DNA of 64,000 bases from Pempheris klunzingeri (taxonomy: Eukaryota; Chordata; Actinopteri; Acropomatiformes; Pempheridae). Below the pieces are notes generated by a model. That model had not been told where the DNA came from, searched no databases, and worked only from the letters and a program-made list of their open reading frames with translations. The stretch's first letter is position 1. The number at the start of each line of letters is the position of its first letter. The translations under genes and the position numbers were made by a program. The DNA is taken from positions 12,765,618 through 12,829,617 of the forward strand of contig NC_092013.1 in NCBI RefSeq assembly GCF_042242105.1, written 5' to 3'. Below are positions 37,214 to 49,738 of the stretch, one piece after another.

Positions 37214-38231
37214 TCACTGTAAAAAGAGAGTTCATGTGTGTCTGTTTCTGTGTTTGATCTGTGTTTCCTGCTTTCTGTTTAATTATTATTTGTGAGTAAC
37301 TTAGTCTGTTAAATTCAGTACATTCCTATATTATTTATGGTTATGTTGTGATTGTAACAAGTGTATATACCATTCATATACACACTATAAATATATATAT
37401 AAATATATATGAGCCAACCAATATGATCAGTGTTTGTCAATGGTGGTCCTGTACATATATAGATTTTTTTCCTTGTCTATCATATGGAGGGATGTTAAGT
37501 TATGGCCGTTTGATTGAAAGTGTAAACTGCATGTTCTGGCATGCGGGCTGAGCTGGGGACTGAATGTCGATCACTGGTTGGTGGCAGTAATAGTTTCGCT
37601 GTTCACCGTACTGTCACTCTGCTCTGGTAGCACTCACACTGCCAGCTGCACGACTCATGTCTTTGACCAAGTTTTTTTTGTCCTTGTTTTAATCCACTCT
37701 GCACTAGTATTTACTCCTTAAAAGGTAATAAGGGTCGTTTTGTTGTTGATTATTTGAAAACAAGTGGAAGATGCTGTAAGGAAATAATGTTCCTTTGTTT
37801 GAGTGTTTCTCTTCACTGGGATGTATGATTTGTTCTCACTCCTGTTGGTACTCAAGTGTAACATATTTTTTGGAGGATTATTTAGGCCTAAATGTTTTGC
37901 TTTCGGCTTTTGGTCTGTTGCAAAGTGCCTTCCAAATACTGATTGTGCACAGCAGTGGATTAAAAAAGGTCCTCTTTTTTAAAGGTTAAGAATTGTACAG
38001 AGTGACTTGCATTGACACTTTTGTATAAAAACACACACAGAAAATGTACAATATGTCAACTTGGTATTTTATCATCGTATTCAACAAGATCGCTCTTAAA
38101 ACATGTGAGCTACATGTTTTGTTATAACGTCTTTGGACATATTTCAATATAAGCATACTTTTCTATAGATATTTGTTTTTGTACTCTGTTATTGAGTCTC
38201 GTCTCTCTTGTTGGTACAGAGATGAGCATCA

Positions 38232-38237
38232 AATAAA
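38232..38237 (+). terminator. Probable patz1 poly(A) signal
   Basis: AATAAA with a GT-rich region upstream. It is the last strong signal before the THAP gene. Confidence 0.5.
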
Positions 38238-38614
38238 TTCCAATTGAAAAAGCTTGCAATGATTCACTTGTAATTATTACTGATGGATGATGACACAATC
38301 AATCCAGTGTGGGGAGGGATCAGATGTGGATGGAGGCGGATGTCTTTAACTATATATGGAAAATGTTACTCCCATACAATAGGGGGCGCTATGCTTCCAT
38401 GTTGTCCAGGACGTTTATCCAGTAAGAACAGATAACATGAATCCTTAACTGTCTAAAAGTCTAATGTTACATTTATGAATGAATTTAAGGCAATGTAGTT
38501 ACTGCAATTCATATTGCTTTAAAAAAGATGGTAGTCGATCAACAAGTGAATAAACGAGACTACAGAGTTTGTCGGGGGACGTTGAATGTCATCATGCTGA
38601 AGACGAAATCTCAT

Positions 38615-38638
38615 CTCCTCACTAGTCCTAGTGAGGAG
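38615..38638. repeat. 11-bp perfect inverted repeat
   Basis: CTCCTCACTAG, a 2-base spacer TC, then CTAGTGAGGAG. It lies between patz1 and the THAP gene. Followed by more GAGGA it is not T-rich like a terminator. Function unknown. Confidence 0.7.
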
Positions 38639-39094
38639 GAGGACAACCTCTATTTGTGTTTATACTTGTGCTCTTGCAAACTATACTAACTCAAACTTTC
38701 AATTCAGTTGATCGATTATCATTTCTATCTTATTTTTTTGTCTATTCTTTTCATGAAAAGAATTTGTCATATCAAGTGCAATCCAAATATTTGAATTTTA
38801 TGTGCTAAAAACAATAAGAAAGGGAACTTGTGACATTCATTCATTTAAACTGGACAAGTGGTCACATGACTCAGTCTGACCTGAGCTTGAAGTCTGAGAT
38901 CACACAGTCGTCAGCATGTGAGCATATTGGCACCTTAACAACACGTTGTGTGTGCGTGATTAACATGCTGTTAACGTTTTGTCAACACCTAGAAATCAAA
39001 ATTGCGTGTATTTGACCCTTTGGGCTTTCCATACAGACGCCTACACGTGTTGGATGTGGGGGGAGGTCTCTTCCTGATTATAGCTAGTTTGAGA

Positions 39095-41391
39095 ATGGCA
39101 GAGTCCAGGAGCAGCCAGGTATGTAGTGTGCGTTATTGTTCAAATTCAAAAAGGAAACAGCCGTATTTGTCCTTCCACAGTTTTCCCACTGACGAAGATT
39201 TAAGGAGGAGATGGATTTTGTCTATAAGAAGAGCCGAGGGAGCAGGATTTACCGCGAGGAGAGGCAGCACGTTTGTGTGTGCCTTGCACTTTCAGGAGGA
39301 TGAAGTCCTCTATCATCCAGAGTCTGGTCGCAAATACCTGAAACCGCAGGCCATCCCCTCCAGATTTCTTTGGAATAACTGGGTAGAAAATAAACCAGCG
39401 CCGCAGACACGGGCTGGAAACAGCGGTGGTTGTGATGTGGAGGAAATGGCGTCAGGTGCAATGGATTGGGTTGATGCTGTGGTGGTGCAGGAATATGACT
39501 ACTGCTGTCCTCCTCAGGGTGAGTCTTTAGCTAGTATGTTGCTAACAAACATGATAAATACAGTTGCTACAAGCAGTCTCCAGGAGTCCGACAATTTAAA
39601 TGTTAACCCTGCAGATTATGTCGCCTGAAATGATGTTAGACAAACCCGACAACGTAATGTTTTCAATACAAGGCAACATCTAGAATATGCTAACAGTTAC
39701 GCTAGTAGTCAAGCTAACATTAAGGCTCAGGTTTTGTCCATGTATGCATGCAAGTAAGGTGACTGTCTTAACCTTACATTATTACACTATTTACTAAAGG
39801 AATGTGAGGGCGTTTAACTCATCAATGTAGAAACACTGATGCTGCGTTCGTTGACGTGACCTGCATCTGCGCAGCCGCCATATTGGGGAGGTCAAAATCC
39901 ACACGTGAACTGTATGTGAGAAGCAGAGTTCACCACAAAATGTAACTCGCTTATTTTTTAACCAATTTACATGAAGTTTGCTTTGTTTTAAACTTGAGCA
40001 ATTGAGCATGAAACTGGTTGTATGCTAGAATGAAGATCTAGGTATAGGGGGCGAATCAAATTAGCTAATGCCAAAACATTAACCTTCTGAATAGCCTTCT
40101 GTTTTATACTGTATTATATTATTGTATCAATATAGAGTATTGAACCCAATACTATACAGTAGAATGGAATGTATTTTAGAGTAGCCAGGCTATGTGTCAG
40201 AGTCTACAGTGAACTAATGAGGATTAAAGTAAAGTAATATATAACACACACTGACCATGTATGATCTGACATAACATTGAACTTCTATCTTTAAAAATGT
40301 ATTTTACTTTTTAAGTGCAATTTCTTAATATAAAATAGTCAGTTTTTTTATTATTTGCTCTTACTTAGCTGCTCTTGATGAGGTGTTGGAAAAAAATAGA
40401 GGATTTGGCGGATTTGGTGTCAAGCCCGACCCTCTCTGGACCCCTACTGGATAGATGGTGTGTGTCTGACGCCGACTTCAGGCACTTCACGAGATTCTCG
40501 TCCAAACGCATCTTTTTTGTTTTCTGGAGATCCATTGAGCCCTCGGCATCTAGGATTGTGTTCTGGTCCAAAGCAAGGAGGACTGGGCTTGCCACTGTGG
40601 AGACAGGGGTCATTAAGCCGAGTCCCAGACATAAGCTGCAGCTTATTGATGAGTTTTTCATGTTTTGCCTGTGTGTCGCTGCTGGCCTCAAGGAGAGAGC
40701 TTTGGCAGAGGTATTTGGAGTGAGCATTTCTACTGTGAATCGGGTTTTAATCACATGGTCCAATTACTTGTACTTTACATTGGGATCCATTCAAATCTGG
40801 ATGACCCAGGAGCAGGTGAGAGAAACAATGCCTGCCAAAGTCCAGCAGTTCAGCCCAAATCTGAGAGTCATTGTTGACTGTGCAGAGTTGAGGTGCAAGA
40901 GCCCAGAGGCAAGTACCCCCCTGTCTGAAACCTTCTATACACACAGGAGCTGCACCACCTTTAAAGCTTTAATTGGAGTCGCACCCTGTGGTGCAAATAC
41001 TTTTGCATCCAAATTATTCACTGGCTCAATCTCTAACAAAGACTTGACAAGGCAGTCAGGAATCTTTGAGTTACTGGAGCCAGGAGATGAGACCTTGGCA
41101 GACAAGCGCTTCCCCATTGAGAAGCTATTGGAGGATGTTGGGGCCAAATTGATCACCCCACCTTTCAAGCATCAAAGCCAGTTCAGCAGAGTGGAAACGG
41201 AGAGGACCCAGGCCATAGCCAGACTCAGTACTCTCGCTGAACGAACACTTAATAGGATAAAGGAGTACCGAATTTGGGATTCACCAGTTCCCCTCACCTT
41301 GGCAGGCACAGTAAACCAGATGTGGTCCTGCTGTTGCATGATGGCAAATTACCAGGTTCCTGTAGATGTAGAGGGCGAGGTCAAACAGTGA
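39095..41391 (+). CDS. THAP-domain protein with Harbinger/ISL2EU-type DDE transposase domain, apparent frameshift
   Basis: Exon 1 (39095-39518) starts ATG GCA GAG and encodes a THAP zinc finger: C10-x4-C15, then C-x2-H (CALH), the tryptophan in RRRW and the proline in LKPQAIP. The donor is G|GTGAGT (phase 1). Exon 2 follows a TTACTTAG acceptor at 40369 and carries a helix-turn-helix (LAEVFGVSISTVNRVL) and a DDE_4-type nuclease domain with D (VIVDCAE), D (TLADKRF) and E (LAERTLNRIK) kept. It ends at TGA 41391. Read from the acceptor the frame gives AALDEVLEK, then shifts at an A7 run (40390-40396); the transposase frame resumes as IEDLADL. So either one A is missing (assembly error or mutation) or a weak acceptor near 40400 is used. 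THAP fused to this DDE type is known from ISL2EU-related elements. I see no terminal inverted repeats, so it may be domesticated or a decayed copy. Confidence 0.7.
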
Positions 41392-41934
41392 GTACGCTGC
41401 GAGTCTCCTGTTCTTGCTTCTGATTCAGCCAAAATCAGCTACCTTCTGTCCAGTCAGTACTATCAGACACCTCCATGCCTGTCAACAACAACAGTTGGAG
41501 CCTCCTAAAGAAGTTAGGTAGTGTAGCCAGCAGCCTGTCGGATACGACAAGCCCCGTGTTATATTATGTCCTCATATGAAATACTTCTGTGCGCTTAAAC
41601 AAACTTTTATTGTCACTTACTCGGAAAAAAAAAAATCGTTATTATAGCTCATTGATTGTAATCATTAATTATAGCTAATTTACAGTAACTGGTACCTGCC
41701 ACTGTATCTTTTTTACATCAGCATATCCCCTTCCCACATTGACCTGTTATTTGTCAGGGTTACACAGGCACAAGATCTTTTCATTTCCTTTAACAACAAT
41801 TAGATCAGCCTGTCCTGAAAAGTCTCCTTCCAAGTCTATTTGTTGTTTTGTTCTTAAGTTACAGTGTGTTGAGCTCTCAGGGCTGCCATACTTTACAAAG
41901 TAATGCAAAAGTAGTTATAGAATAAAATGTCACA

Positions 41935-42085
41935 CCGCTGCTGAATGAGTACTTATAATTTTGATACTTTAAATACATTTTGCTGCAAATACCTCTGTAC
42001 TACTTCTTAAGTATGTTTTTGAAAGCAATATTTTTATGTGTAGTGGAGTAATATTTTGACTACTTTTACTTAATTAGGCTTTGTT
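41935..42085 (-). repeat. Dispersed fish repeat, 'ACTTTTACTTAAGTA' family
   Basis: Words such as TTTGATACTTTAAATACATT, GCAAATACCTCTGTACTACT, GTGGAGTAATATTTTGACTA and CTTTTACTTAATTAGG resemble a very common fish repeat that reads through AAGTAAAAGTAC words. Related pieces are at about 48640-48700 and 56875-57045. Diverged; ends not defined. Confidence 0.5.
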
Positions 42086-42394
42086 TCATGTTGGTTAAAA
42101 ATTCTCAGATTATATTACTTACAGTACTAAATATCAATTTAAAAACGGACTAACTGCTTACATAAGAAGGCAGGAGATCACAGATTAAAACAAACAACTA
42201 AAGCAAAAAAAACGAATCGCAAAAATTTCATTCATTCTGCAATTTGCCGTTTTTGGTAAACAGCTATAAAACAAGACACATTTATATGCAGTTACAAAGG
42301 TTTTATTTTCCACATTGATATATTTACAGACATCTTATTGTCAGTGTTCTGAGTCTATAATCTGGTTTCAGAATCCTCTAATAACATCACATTG

Positions 42395-42765
42395 TGCGTC
42401 TCTGTGCCTTCCTTCACCCACATTCCCGCATCCTCCTGCCCCTTAGCTGCCGTTCTCAGTCAGTCCACCAGATGCCCTCAGACTTTTCTCAATCACCTCC
42501 TTCTCCTCACCTGAGCTTCCCCATCTGTCTCCAGACCTGCACCTCATCAGTGTATACATACACTGGTCCGATTGTCTAAAATTGTCATGTTGTCTTTTGT
42601 CATTGCTTGGGACCCGTACCAGATCACTACCTTTCCCTGCCTCGTTCCTGCTACTCTGTGACTTCTGTTTGGACATGACTCTAAACTTTTATATCTGCTC
42701 TTCTAACAATAAACCATTGAACCGTCCTTGCCTGCCCTGGTACTCAAACCAGAGACAGATAATCT
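42395..42765 (+). repeat. Possible solo-LTR or retroelement tail
   Basis: A C/T-rich stretch with Ser/Pro-like CTCCT words, followed by ACAATAAACCATTGAACCG and then TTGCCTGCCCTGG...CAAACCAGAGAC. This is the layout of many fish LTR 3' halves (R region with AATAAA). No flanking duplication or internal domain was found. Confidence 0.3.
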
Positions 42766-42888
42766 GTTAGCTGGTTATACTGAAGGGTAATAAATACATT
42801 TATATTCATGTTCTTGAATAACTGTTTTTGATAGTTCAGTGTTTCACTGTGGAATTCACAGTCAATGGTTTATGCAGAAGTCAAAAAA

Positions 42889-45800
42889 TTAAAATGAAGT
42901 TGAAAGATCAGTAGTGCTCCTTTCAACATCAATGCCTCTGTTCTTGTAATTCAGTTTGTTGAAGTCCTCCATAATCTCCACCATTGTCTTTCCTTTGGTC
43001 TCTGGGACAAAATATATCATAAATACTCCACTGAAAATGGAGTAAGCTACAAAAATCAGGAAGCAGAACTGCCCGAGTCCATCCTGTATGGGTACACATA
43101 AAAACAGATTGTGTTTTTAAGAAAAAAATGTAGTTGACATGATATAAGGAGAGATACTGTATATTGATAATTTGAGGAAACCTATGATGTGACAGCAGAT
43201 ATCTTACCACAACGTAGCCAAACAGCATCCCTATGAGAAACATGCTCAGCCAGTTGATAGTCCCACTGACTACATAAGCAGAGGGACGCCAGGCTTGTAG
43301 GAAAAGGTCAGCAGGAAGAGCCATAGACACTCCAGCTGAAAGAAGATAACACCATTTTTAAAAACTGGATTAAAAAGTCACTGAAAAGATTTATGGTGGT
43401 GAACAAGCAACAGAAAACTCACAAGGTCCAAGTCCATAAATGCAGATGACACTAAAGATCAGGGCGATGTTCACATACGGGATCGATGGATTCAGATCCT
43501 GTATGAAAAGGGAAACATTTATAACAAATCCTTTACAGCTCAGTGTAGAGAAAGGTGCTCTGCTGGGTTTTTTTTTTAACCTTGAAAGACAGCATGGTTG
43601 TAAGAACAGACATGGTGATGCCCATGAGTAGATAGCCGTAGCCCATTAGCTTCTTTCTGCCGGCACGATCTATCAAGACAGACTGAGACACAACAGTGAT
43701 GCAGAGATTAACAGATATGTCAAATAAAGTGCACAGGTTTAGCTGTTAATCACACAGGACTTTTTGCCCACTACAGCCTATCTAACTAATCAGCAATTTA
43801 TCTTTACCCATTATGTCTCTTTTTTGTTTTGATTTATTTTTGTTAAGAATGTGTAGTGCTCACTGTCCTTACCAACACCGTAGTGCTGAATATTATTTTT
43901 CCATAATCACCTTGTCAGATTTTGTAAATAATAGGAAAGGTCCATAAATTGAGCTCTGTGATGCAGCTTGAAGTGCATCTACACTCAAAACCCAGATTTC
44001 AGACTCCTTCTAGGCCAAGGCGTTCGTCTCCTTCAGTTGATGTGTACTGTGATGTTCTTTTTCCTTCAGGTTTCTGTGTAACTTTGTTTTTTTGCTGCTG
44101 AAGAGACACGTACACAGAGTGTGACAGTGATGAGCTCTGTTGCTCCGATTCCAATGGCCAAGTAATGCATCTGGTCCTCTGGCACTCCAGACTCACGGAA
44201 GATGTCAAAGGCGTAGAAATACAGCTGCACGAGAGAGTGAAATATAAGAGGCTGTCAGCACTGGATGAGGGAGAAAATCGAGCGTGTTCCATGAAACTGC
44301 ACTCAGTTGTTAATGATAGAAATATTTGAGTTGTGAAGGGGGAGAACAGAAATGAACGCACAGCGTTGATGCCGCAGAACTGAACACCAGCGCAGGGGAT
44401 GGCCAGAGTCAGCAGCTGCCATCTCACACAGCGAGAGCTCAGCACATCCTTCACGGTCTTTGCCCTCTCGCCCTGTGTGCGCTCTCTCTCTTTCTGCATG
44501 TCGTCCAGCTCCAGCTTTAAGTTGTCCTCCTGCCACAGCCACTGTAAGGCTTTCACACACACAAACACACAGTTATACAGTAATCCTGATGTTCATTTAT
44601 GACCTGGTCTAAACACCATTAAAGTGATCATACTGGAGGTTTAATAGTGTGTTTTGGTAACCTGTCTATGCTTGACCTGAGGCAACTAAATTGCATATTA
44701 AAGAGCAAGTCAGTCATAACTGGATAAGATAAATGGTACAAGTTGCAGGAAGATTTTGATACAACACTGAGCTGCCACGTTACTCCAGTTCACAGTAAGT
44801 TGAGGTAAAAGACAAAATGAAACATTTGGTCAGTGATCATTTGGGGATATTGATCTAAAAGTCTTATCTACGGTGAAGCCAAATTACAAACTCCAGCTTT
44901 CAGTCTTGTCTCTGACTGATATTAGTACTTCTAAACTTCCACAAATATCTTTGCAAACTTAATAATCCAGTGTGAGGTGCCAATACAGAGTCTGCCGAGC
45001 CCACTCACCATTTCTGCAGCCTTCAGCGTCTCCTTTGTCAATGTAAAGGTATCGCGGTGCCTCAGGTAAGAAAAGCAGCGTCACAAACTGGAGGATGGCA
45101 GGAATACCGCTAACAGCTAAGAGATATGGCCACATTTCTTCTGTGCCCATGATCTCCCTAAACAGAGTGCAAAACAGACTTTCATTAAAGTAACAGGAAA
45201 AAGGCAGGAACTGTAGATCTACAGTATGCATTGGCACCTAAAATATGATCATTAAAACAGCTTCTGTGATACATCCTCCACAAAAATTTGTTTGTGCTGC
45301 TCATCCTTACTAATTAGTAAGACAAGGTCTCCAAGGCTTTGTACTTAAGTCGGAAACAAGAAGTTGATTGTGATTGGAAAGAATAAAATAAACGACTGCC
45401 AAAGTGATGTTTGTTCCCAAAGAAGAAGAAACTTGGTCTCAGTAATAAGAGAGTAAGATGTTTTTCTGTCCTGTTATTTCTATTTGTTCTAAATATTACT
45501 GAATTTATGCTTTAAAGTGCTGACTGTCATGTCTTACTTGATGCCAATGATTTGACCCATGACCTTTCCAAATCCAATGAAGATTGAGCATGTCAGAGTC
45601 AGGAAACCTCTGAGTTTTTTTGGAGAACTCTCTCCGAGGTACATGAGGTGCACACTCAAGCCAAGGCCTGTGGAGAAAAACAACATGAAGAGAAAACCAA
45701 CCCCAACAGCCTGACAAAAGAAGGTAACTCTCTCACACACATCATCATCAGAACATACCAACATTATATCCATAGAGGAATCTTCCCAGCAAGATCATCT

Positions 45801-48800
45801 CAAAGGACCTGGCCATGCGACTGAAGAGCATGAGGAGAGCAGCGACAATCGCCACGACATTGTTGAACAAGAGAGCTTTTTTCCTGCAAAAACAAAAGAA
45901 ACCAATGACACTCAAGGAAATGTGTTGTTGTGATCTTTGAGCACATTCCACTTGGTTTTGTAATTTGCCAATTACTACTTTCTAGCCAAGAGTCAGATGA
46001 AAAGATTGATGCCACCCTCATGCTGGCTTTCACCAGAATAAACACAATAAACATAATAAGCTTAGCACAAAAACTGGAAGCGACTCTGAAGTTAACAGAA
46101 TCCACCGACCAGGTTCACAAATTACCACCTTGTGTCTTGTTTGTTCAATTTGTACAAACACAAAAATGTAAAAATGTCAAGTTGTGGTTTTCCAGAGGCT
46201 TATTTGCCAGGCTGTTTCTTTCCAGGTGCTGGCAGGCAGACAGAGCCAGTCTGGCTGTTTCCATTCTTTACGCTAAGCTAACAGCCATCATATTTAATGT
46301 ACAGATATTAAAGTGGTATTGATCTTCTCATCTAACTAAGCAAATAAGTGTACCTCCCAAAATGTCAAACTATTGCTTAAAATTATGTCTATTTGCCAGT
46401 ATGAACCTGGTGGTTTATGGATATATTAAGTGCATCATTTCTTTTTTTGGTTCAATTCATTGTAAAGCAAACAAATTACAGATCGCACTGGTTCATGTAT
46501 CTTTGCTCAGTTAAACAGATAAAAAGTTTTTTAATACAGCCTAGAAAAACATTAATGAATTCTTCGTGTTTGTGAGAAGAAATATTTATGGAAAGTTTGT
46601 ATTTATGGAAAGATGCTTTTTCTCCTCTGATGGGTTATTACCAAAAGCAGCAAGCAATAGATTAATTCCTGTTGTCCCTTTGGAAACAATTAGCTTTTAA
46701 TTTTTTATGTTTTCAACTTTGCAGCTGAAAAAGGTTTGTGATTTTGGCCAGTTGTATCATGTAAAATGGGACTAGACCAGATTATTGTTGTACTGAAGGT
46801 GAACATTAATGGTGTTTTGTCCCAGTTTAACCAGTGTAGTGGTTTTTTGGCTCCAAAACAGTTCAACAGAGATGTCAGCATGTAATTGCTGAGTGTTTGT
46901 TATTAATCAACAACCCTATCAAACCCAAGAGATGCCTTTTTAGATAATATATCCATTGTGTGTGCGTCTCTCACCGGCCGTAACGGACAGGAAGGCTGCC
47001 ACTGTGAACAGCCCCGGCCCAGGCTCCAAGACATAACACAGCCACGATGAAGGACCAGATGAGCTGGTTGGTAGAATCATCCACTGGACCTCCGTATCTC
47101 TCCATCCACGTGTGGTTCACGAAACTCTGAACATGCTGCAGAAAGGTCAGAGATGTGATAAAGTGTAAAGTAACCCTGGTGTCTCAGCAGTGCCTTTTGA
47201 TCACTGAGGTGTGACTGAACAAGGGAGATTCTGACTTTCAAATTGAACTGGAAACTGAAATAATGATCTGTCACAGTGAATGCATTGTTGCCCTTACAAA
47301 GACACTGCTATTTGTTGTTTTGTGGGACAAAATCTTCCTTGCTCAAGGACGCTTTGACAGAGAAGATATGAGAGACAAATGCTGAAAAGAATCCCATCCA
47401 AAGGCCATATAATCAGCATAATGATAATAATGAAGTAATAAAATGCTGATGTCAATCCATTCAAGGCTTTTGCTGCTACATCCTCAGTCTGCTTGATCTG
47501 CTATGAGTGTTAGCTTGTTGTGGCCAACGTTAGCTAACTTTACATGGATTGTGTCTTTACATTAATAGGAACATGTTCATATAGTATTAAAAAATACTAC
47601 TACTATTACAACAGCTTCTACTCCCGGTGATGATAATGACGTTAATGATAAGGGATTAAGATCCAGTGCAGCAACAAATGTCACATCCCATCCCACCTTT
47701 ACAGCATATTGTTATAGATAGAATAAAATAGAATAAAACAGTTTATATAATTGAAATATAATTTACGTGAGAACACCGGCATCAAACTAAAACTCAAAAG
47801 CTCTGAATAAAGAATAAAGTTGTGAAAAGTTCTATGTTTTCTAGGGATTATTTTCTGATAGAAGTAGTTTGCTCATTAGTTGACAGGCGTGTATGAGACA
47901 CACTTATTGTAGGCATGTATAGTGCTCACTGTGTGCACAATCAGCATGTCATGTGATGTGTGGTCGTGTATGAGTCATAATGTATCTTGTGAGATGGGGG
48001 TGTGTGTATATATCAGATAAAGTGGTGTGATTTAAAAAAAAAAAAAAACAGGTGGCAAAATGAGCTTTTTGTGTTGATCAGTGAAAAGATCAGTTCAGCA
48101 GAATGACACCCCCGTGTACAATGCCTGACTGTTCTCATGAATACTTTGCATTTTTAATAATAAAAGTCTTACCGCTGCTGGAGAAGCGATGACAGAAACT
48201 TGAATCCCGTACTGAAACGATCCCCCGATTCCCAACACCAGTATCAGCAGATACAGCCTCCAGTACTGCAGCTGAAATGTCGAAATCAAGTTGAAATCAT
48301 GTTTAAAGTAAAACTTCCTGTGTGCCCAACAGTTCCTCCTTGTTCTGCTCTGTAGTTCAACTTCTTGTAAGCAATGCAGATACACAAAGGTTTTATAGAA
48401 ACTTTTGTTTTAATTGTAGAAATAATTGTTAGAGTATAATGATTCCTCATTATCGCTAAGATTTTTTTTTCTGACCACCACACTAATTTAAAGTTATAAT
48501 TACTTCACAGATTAGTATTTTACATATATATCATGATGAATCTATATATGTCCTATTAGATTAACGATGCAACACTATAGAAAATAGTTAAATAGTTGAA
48601 TTGCCAACCTACCCAACTACTATCATGAAATACTTTTTTATTTTGCAGAATTGATACATTTACTTTAGTAAAGAATCTGAATACATCCCTCACAGCTGTG
48701 TGTATGTACACATTATTTGCTGCTACATGCATTAACTACACTTCGACTTAGATGTGCTTTATGAATATATTGCTGTGCCTACTCTACCATTACTGATGCA

Positions 48801-49177
48801 GATACTGATTTTCAATTTTGATGTCCAGAACACATTTGGAAACACACTTTAGTCCCTGTAACTCTGGATAATCCACAGACTTCACTGTCAGCTGTTTTCT
48901 CTGGGACTATTTCTTTGATTAAAAGTAGCTTCAGGTTTTTTCACAGTGCATAGTAAATACAGAAACTATATTATTATTATTAAACTATGTTATTTTTCTG
49001 TATTTGCTTGAATTTCTCTATTTAGTTTGATTCTAAATGCTAATAAATTGGTGAATGTTTTCTTCTTTTTTTTGTGCAAAATCAGTAATTCTCTTAAAAG
49101 TATTTAAAAATACTGTGGACCACAAACACTGATGTGGTGTAATAATCTCCACCGACCTTTCTTGGTGCACCGTCCAT
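42889..49177 (-). CDS. Class II GLUT sugar transporter, slc2a11/slc2a15-like, complete
   Basis: Twelve exons, 494 aa, phases consistent. Exons 5'->3': 49177-49157, 48271-48173, 47135-46975, 45883-45759, 45667-45538, 45157-45009, 44549-44362, 44224-44114, 43682-43581, 43498-43423, 43335-43208, 43083-42889. MFS sugar transporter with 12 expected helices: GGSFQYG in TM1, an N-glycosylation motif NHT in the first outer loop, LGESSPKKLRG, PEAPRYL after TM6, QFCGINA in TM7, DRAGRKK, and the C-terminal PETKGKT. It lacks the QLS motif of class I glucose transporters and the TM10 tryptophan (GPSGVSM), as is usual for class II fructose/GLUT11-like proteins. Every internal exon has the same length as in the neighbour gene at 52911-60176, so the two are tandem duplicates. 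It is more diverged from human SLC2A11 than that neighbour. Substrate unknown. A TATA-like box lies about 55 bases before the ATG. Confidence 0.9.
45884..46974 (-). other. Intron of the first GLUT gene
   Basis: 1.1 kb, about 40 percent of it occupied by the MITE at 45950-46378. The rest (46379-46974) has no recognised feature. Confidence 0.5.
45950..46378. mobile_element. MITE with inverted ends in GLUT intron
   Basis: Left AGAGTCAGATGAAAAGATTG faces right GATCTTCTCATCTAACT as an inverted copy. The right end GTACCTCCCAAAATGTCAAA and inner words GACAGAGCCAGTCTGGCTG, TTTACGCTAAGCTAACAG and AAGTTGTGGTTTTCC match a highly abundant repeat of percomorph fishes. No ORF. The left terminus is decayed, so its coordinate is approximate. 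Confidence 0.6.
47136..48172 (-). other. Intron of the first GLUT gene, nothing recognised
   Basis: AT-rich with a 15-base A run near 48033. No coding signal. Confidence 0.5.
48640..48700 (-). repeat. Fragment of the dispersed 'ACTTTTACTTAAGTA' fish repeat
   Basis: TACATTTACTTTAGTAAAGAATCTGAATACATCC is close to the usual end of this family (shown here as short overlapping words TTTACTTTAGTAAAG and ATCTGAATAC). It lies in the first intron of the GLUT gene. Confidence 0.4.
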
Positions 49178-49229
49178 TTTTCTGCGTGTCGCTCTCTGAA
49201 TGTTGGCTGCAGAGTGAGCACAGGATGAG

Positions 49230-49237
49230 CTTATATG
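49230..49237 (-). promoter_or_regulatory. TATA-like box of the first GLUT gene
   Basis: Minus-strand CATATAAG lies 53-60 bases upstream of the ATG at 49177. This would place transcription near 49205 with a very short 5' UTR. Confidence 0.35.
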
Positions 49238-49738
49238 AAGGATGACAGCTTAGGTTACACATTGATAAACTGTAGTTGTCCATTCATATAGTCAGAGCAA
49301 CAGCGTCATGTTTTGACGTGACTGATAGGGATGACCAGCGCTGCACCAGATTCAGCCTGATCTTTCTAGTTTGCCTGGTTGAAGTCCTGCCAGTATACCA
49401 CGTCTACTGGTTAGATATTACTGAAAAAAAAAGTCGAAGTCAAACCACACACGCACAAGAACATACTCATTGAGGGAGTTACCACTCGTCCTGTGACAAA
49501 AGTTTCATAATGGGCCCTGGAGCTATTAAGGAGCTTTGATATGCAAGAGAAAATCTCAGGAATCTCAGTTTGGGCTCAGGCGCTTTAAACATAGAACAAA
49601 AAGTCTACGTTACAAACTGGGGTTGTGACCTTTGAAAAATGTGGATGATTACCAGACAAGGAGGATCTTGTTAAAGAAAAAGTCATGTTGCTCAGAACTT
49701 GACAGAGAGTTTGGATATCCCGGCTACTGCTGCATATA

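Larger units (their letters stand above)
34888..38237 (+). other. patz1 3' UTR
   Basis: About 3.3 kb of AT-rich sequence running to an AATAAA at 38232-38237. It contains two (GT)n tracts. No ORF with coding character was seen. The block around 35340-36250 looks less repetitive and may hold conserved regulatory sequence. Confidence 0.5.
41392..42888. other. Spacer between THAP gene and the first GLUT gene
   Basis: No gene seen. It holds two probable repeat remnants, listed separately (about 41935-42085 and 42395-42765). Confidence 0.5.
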
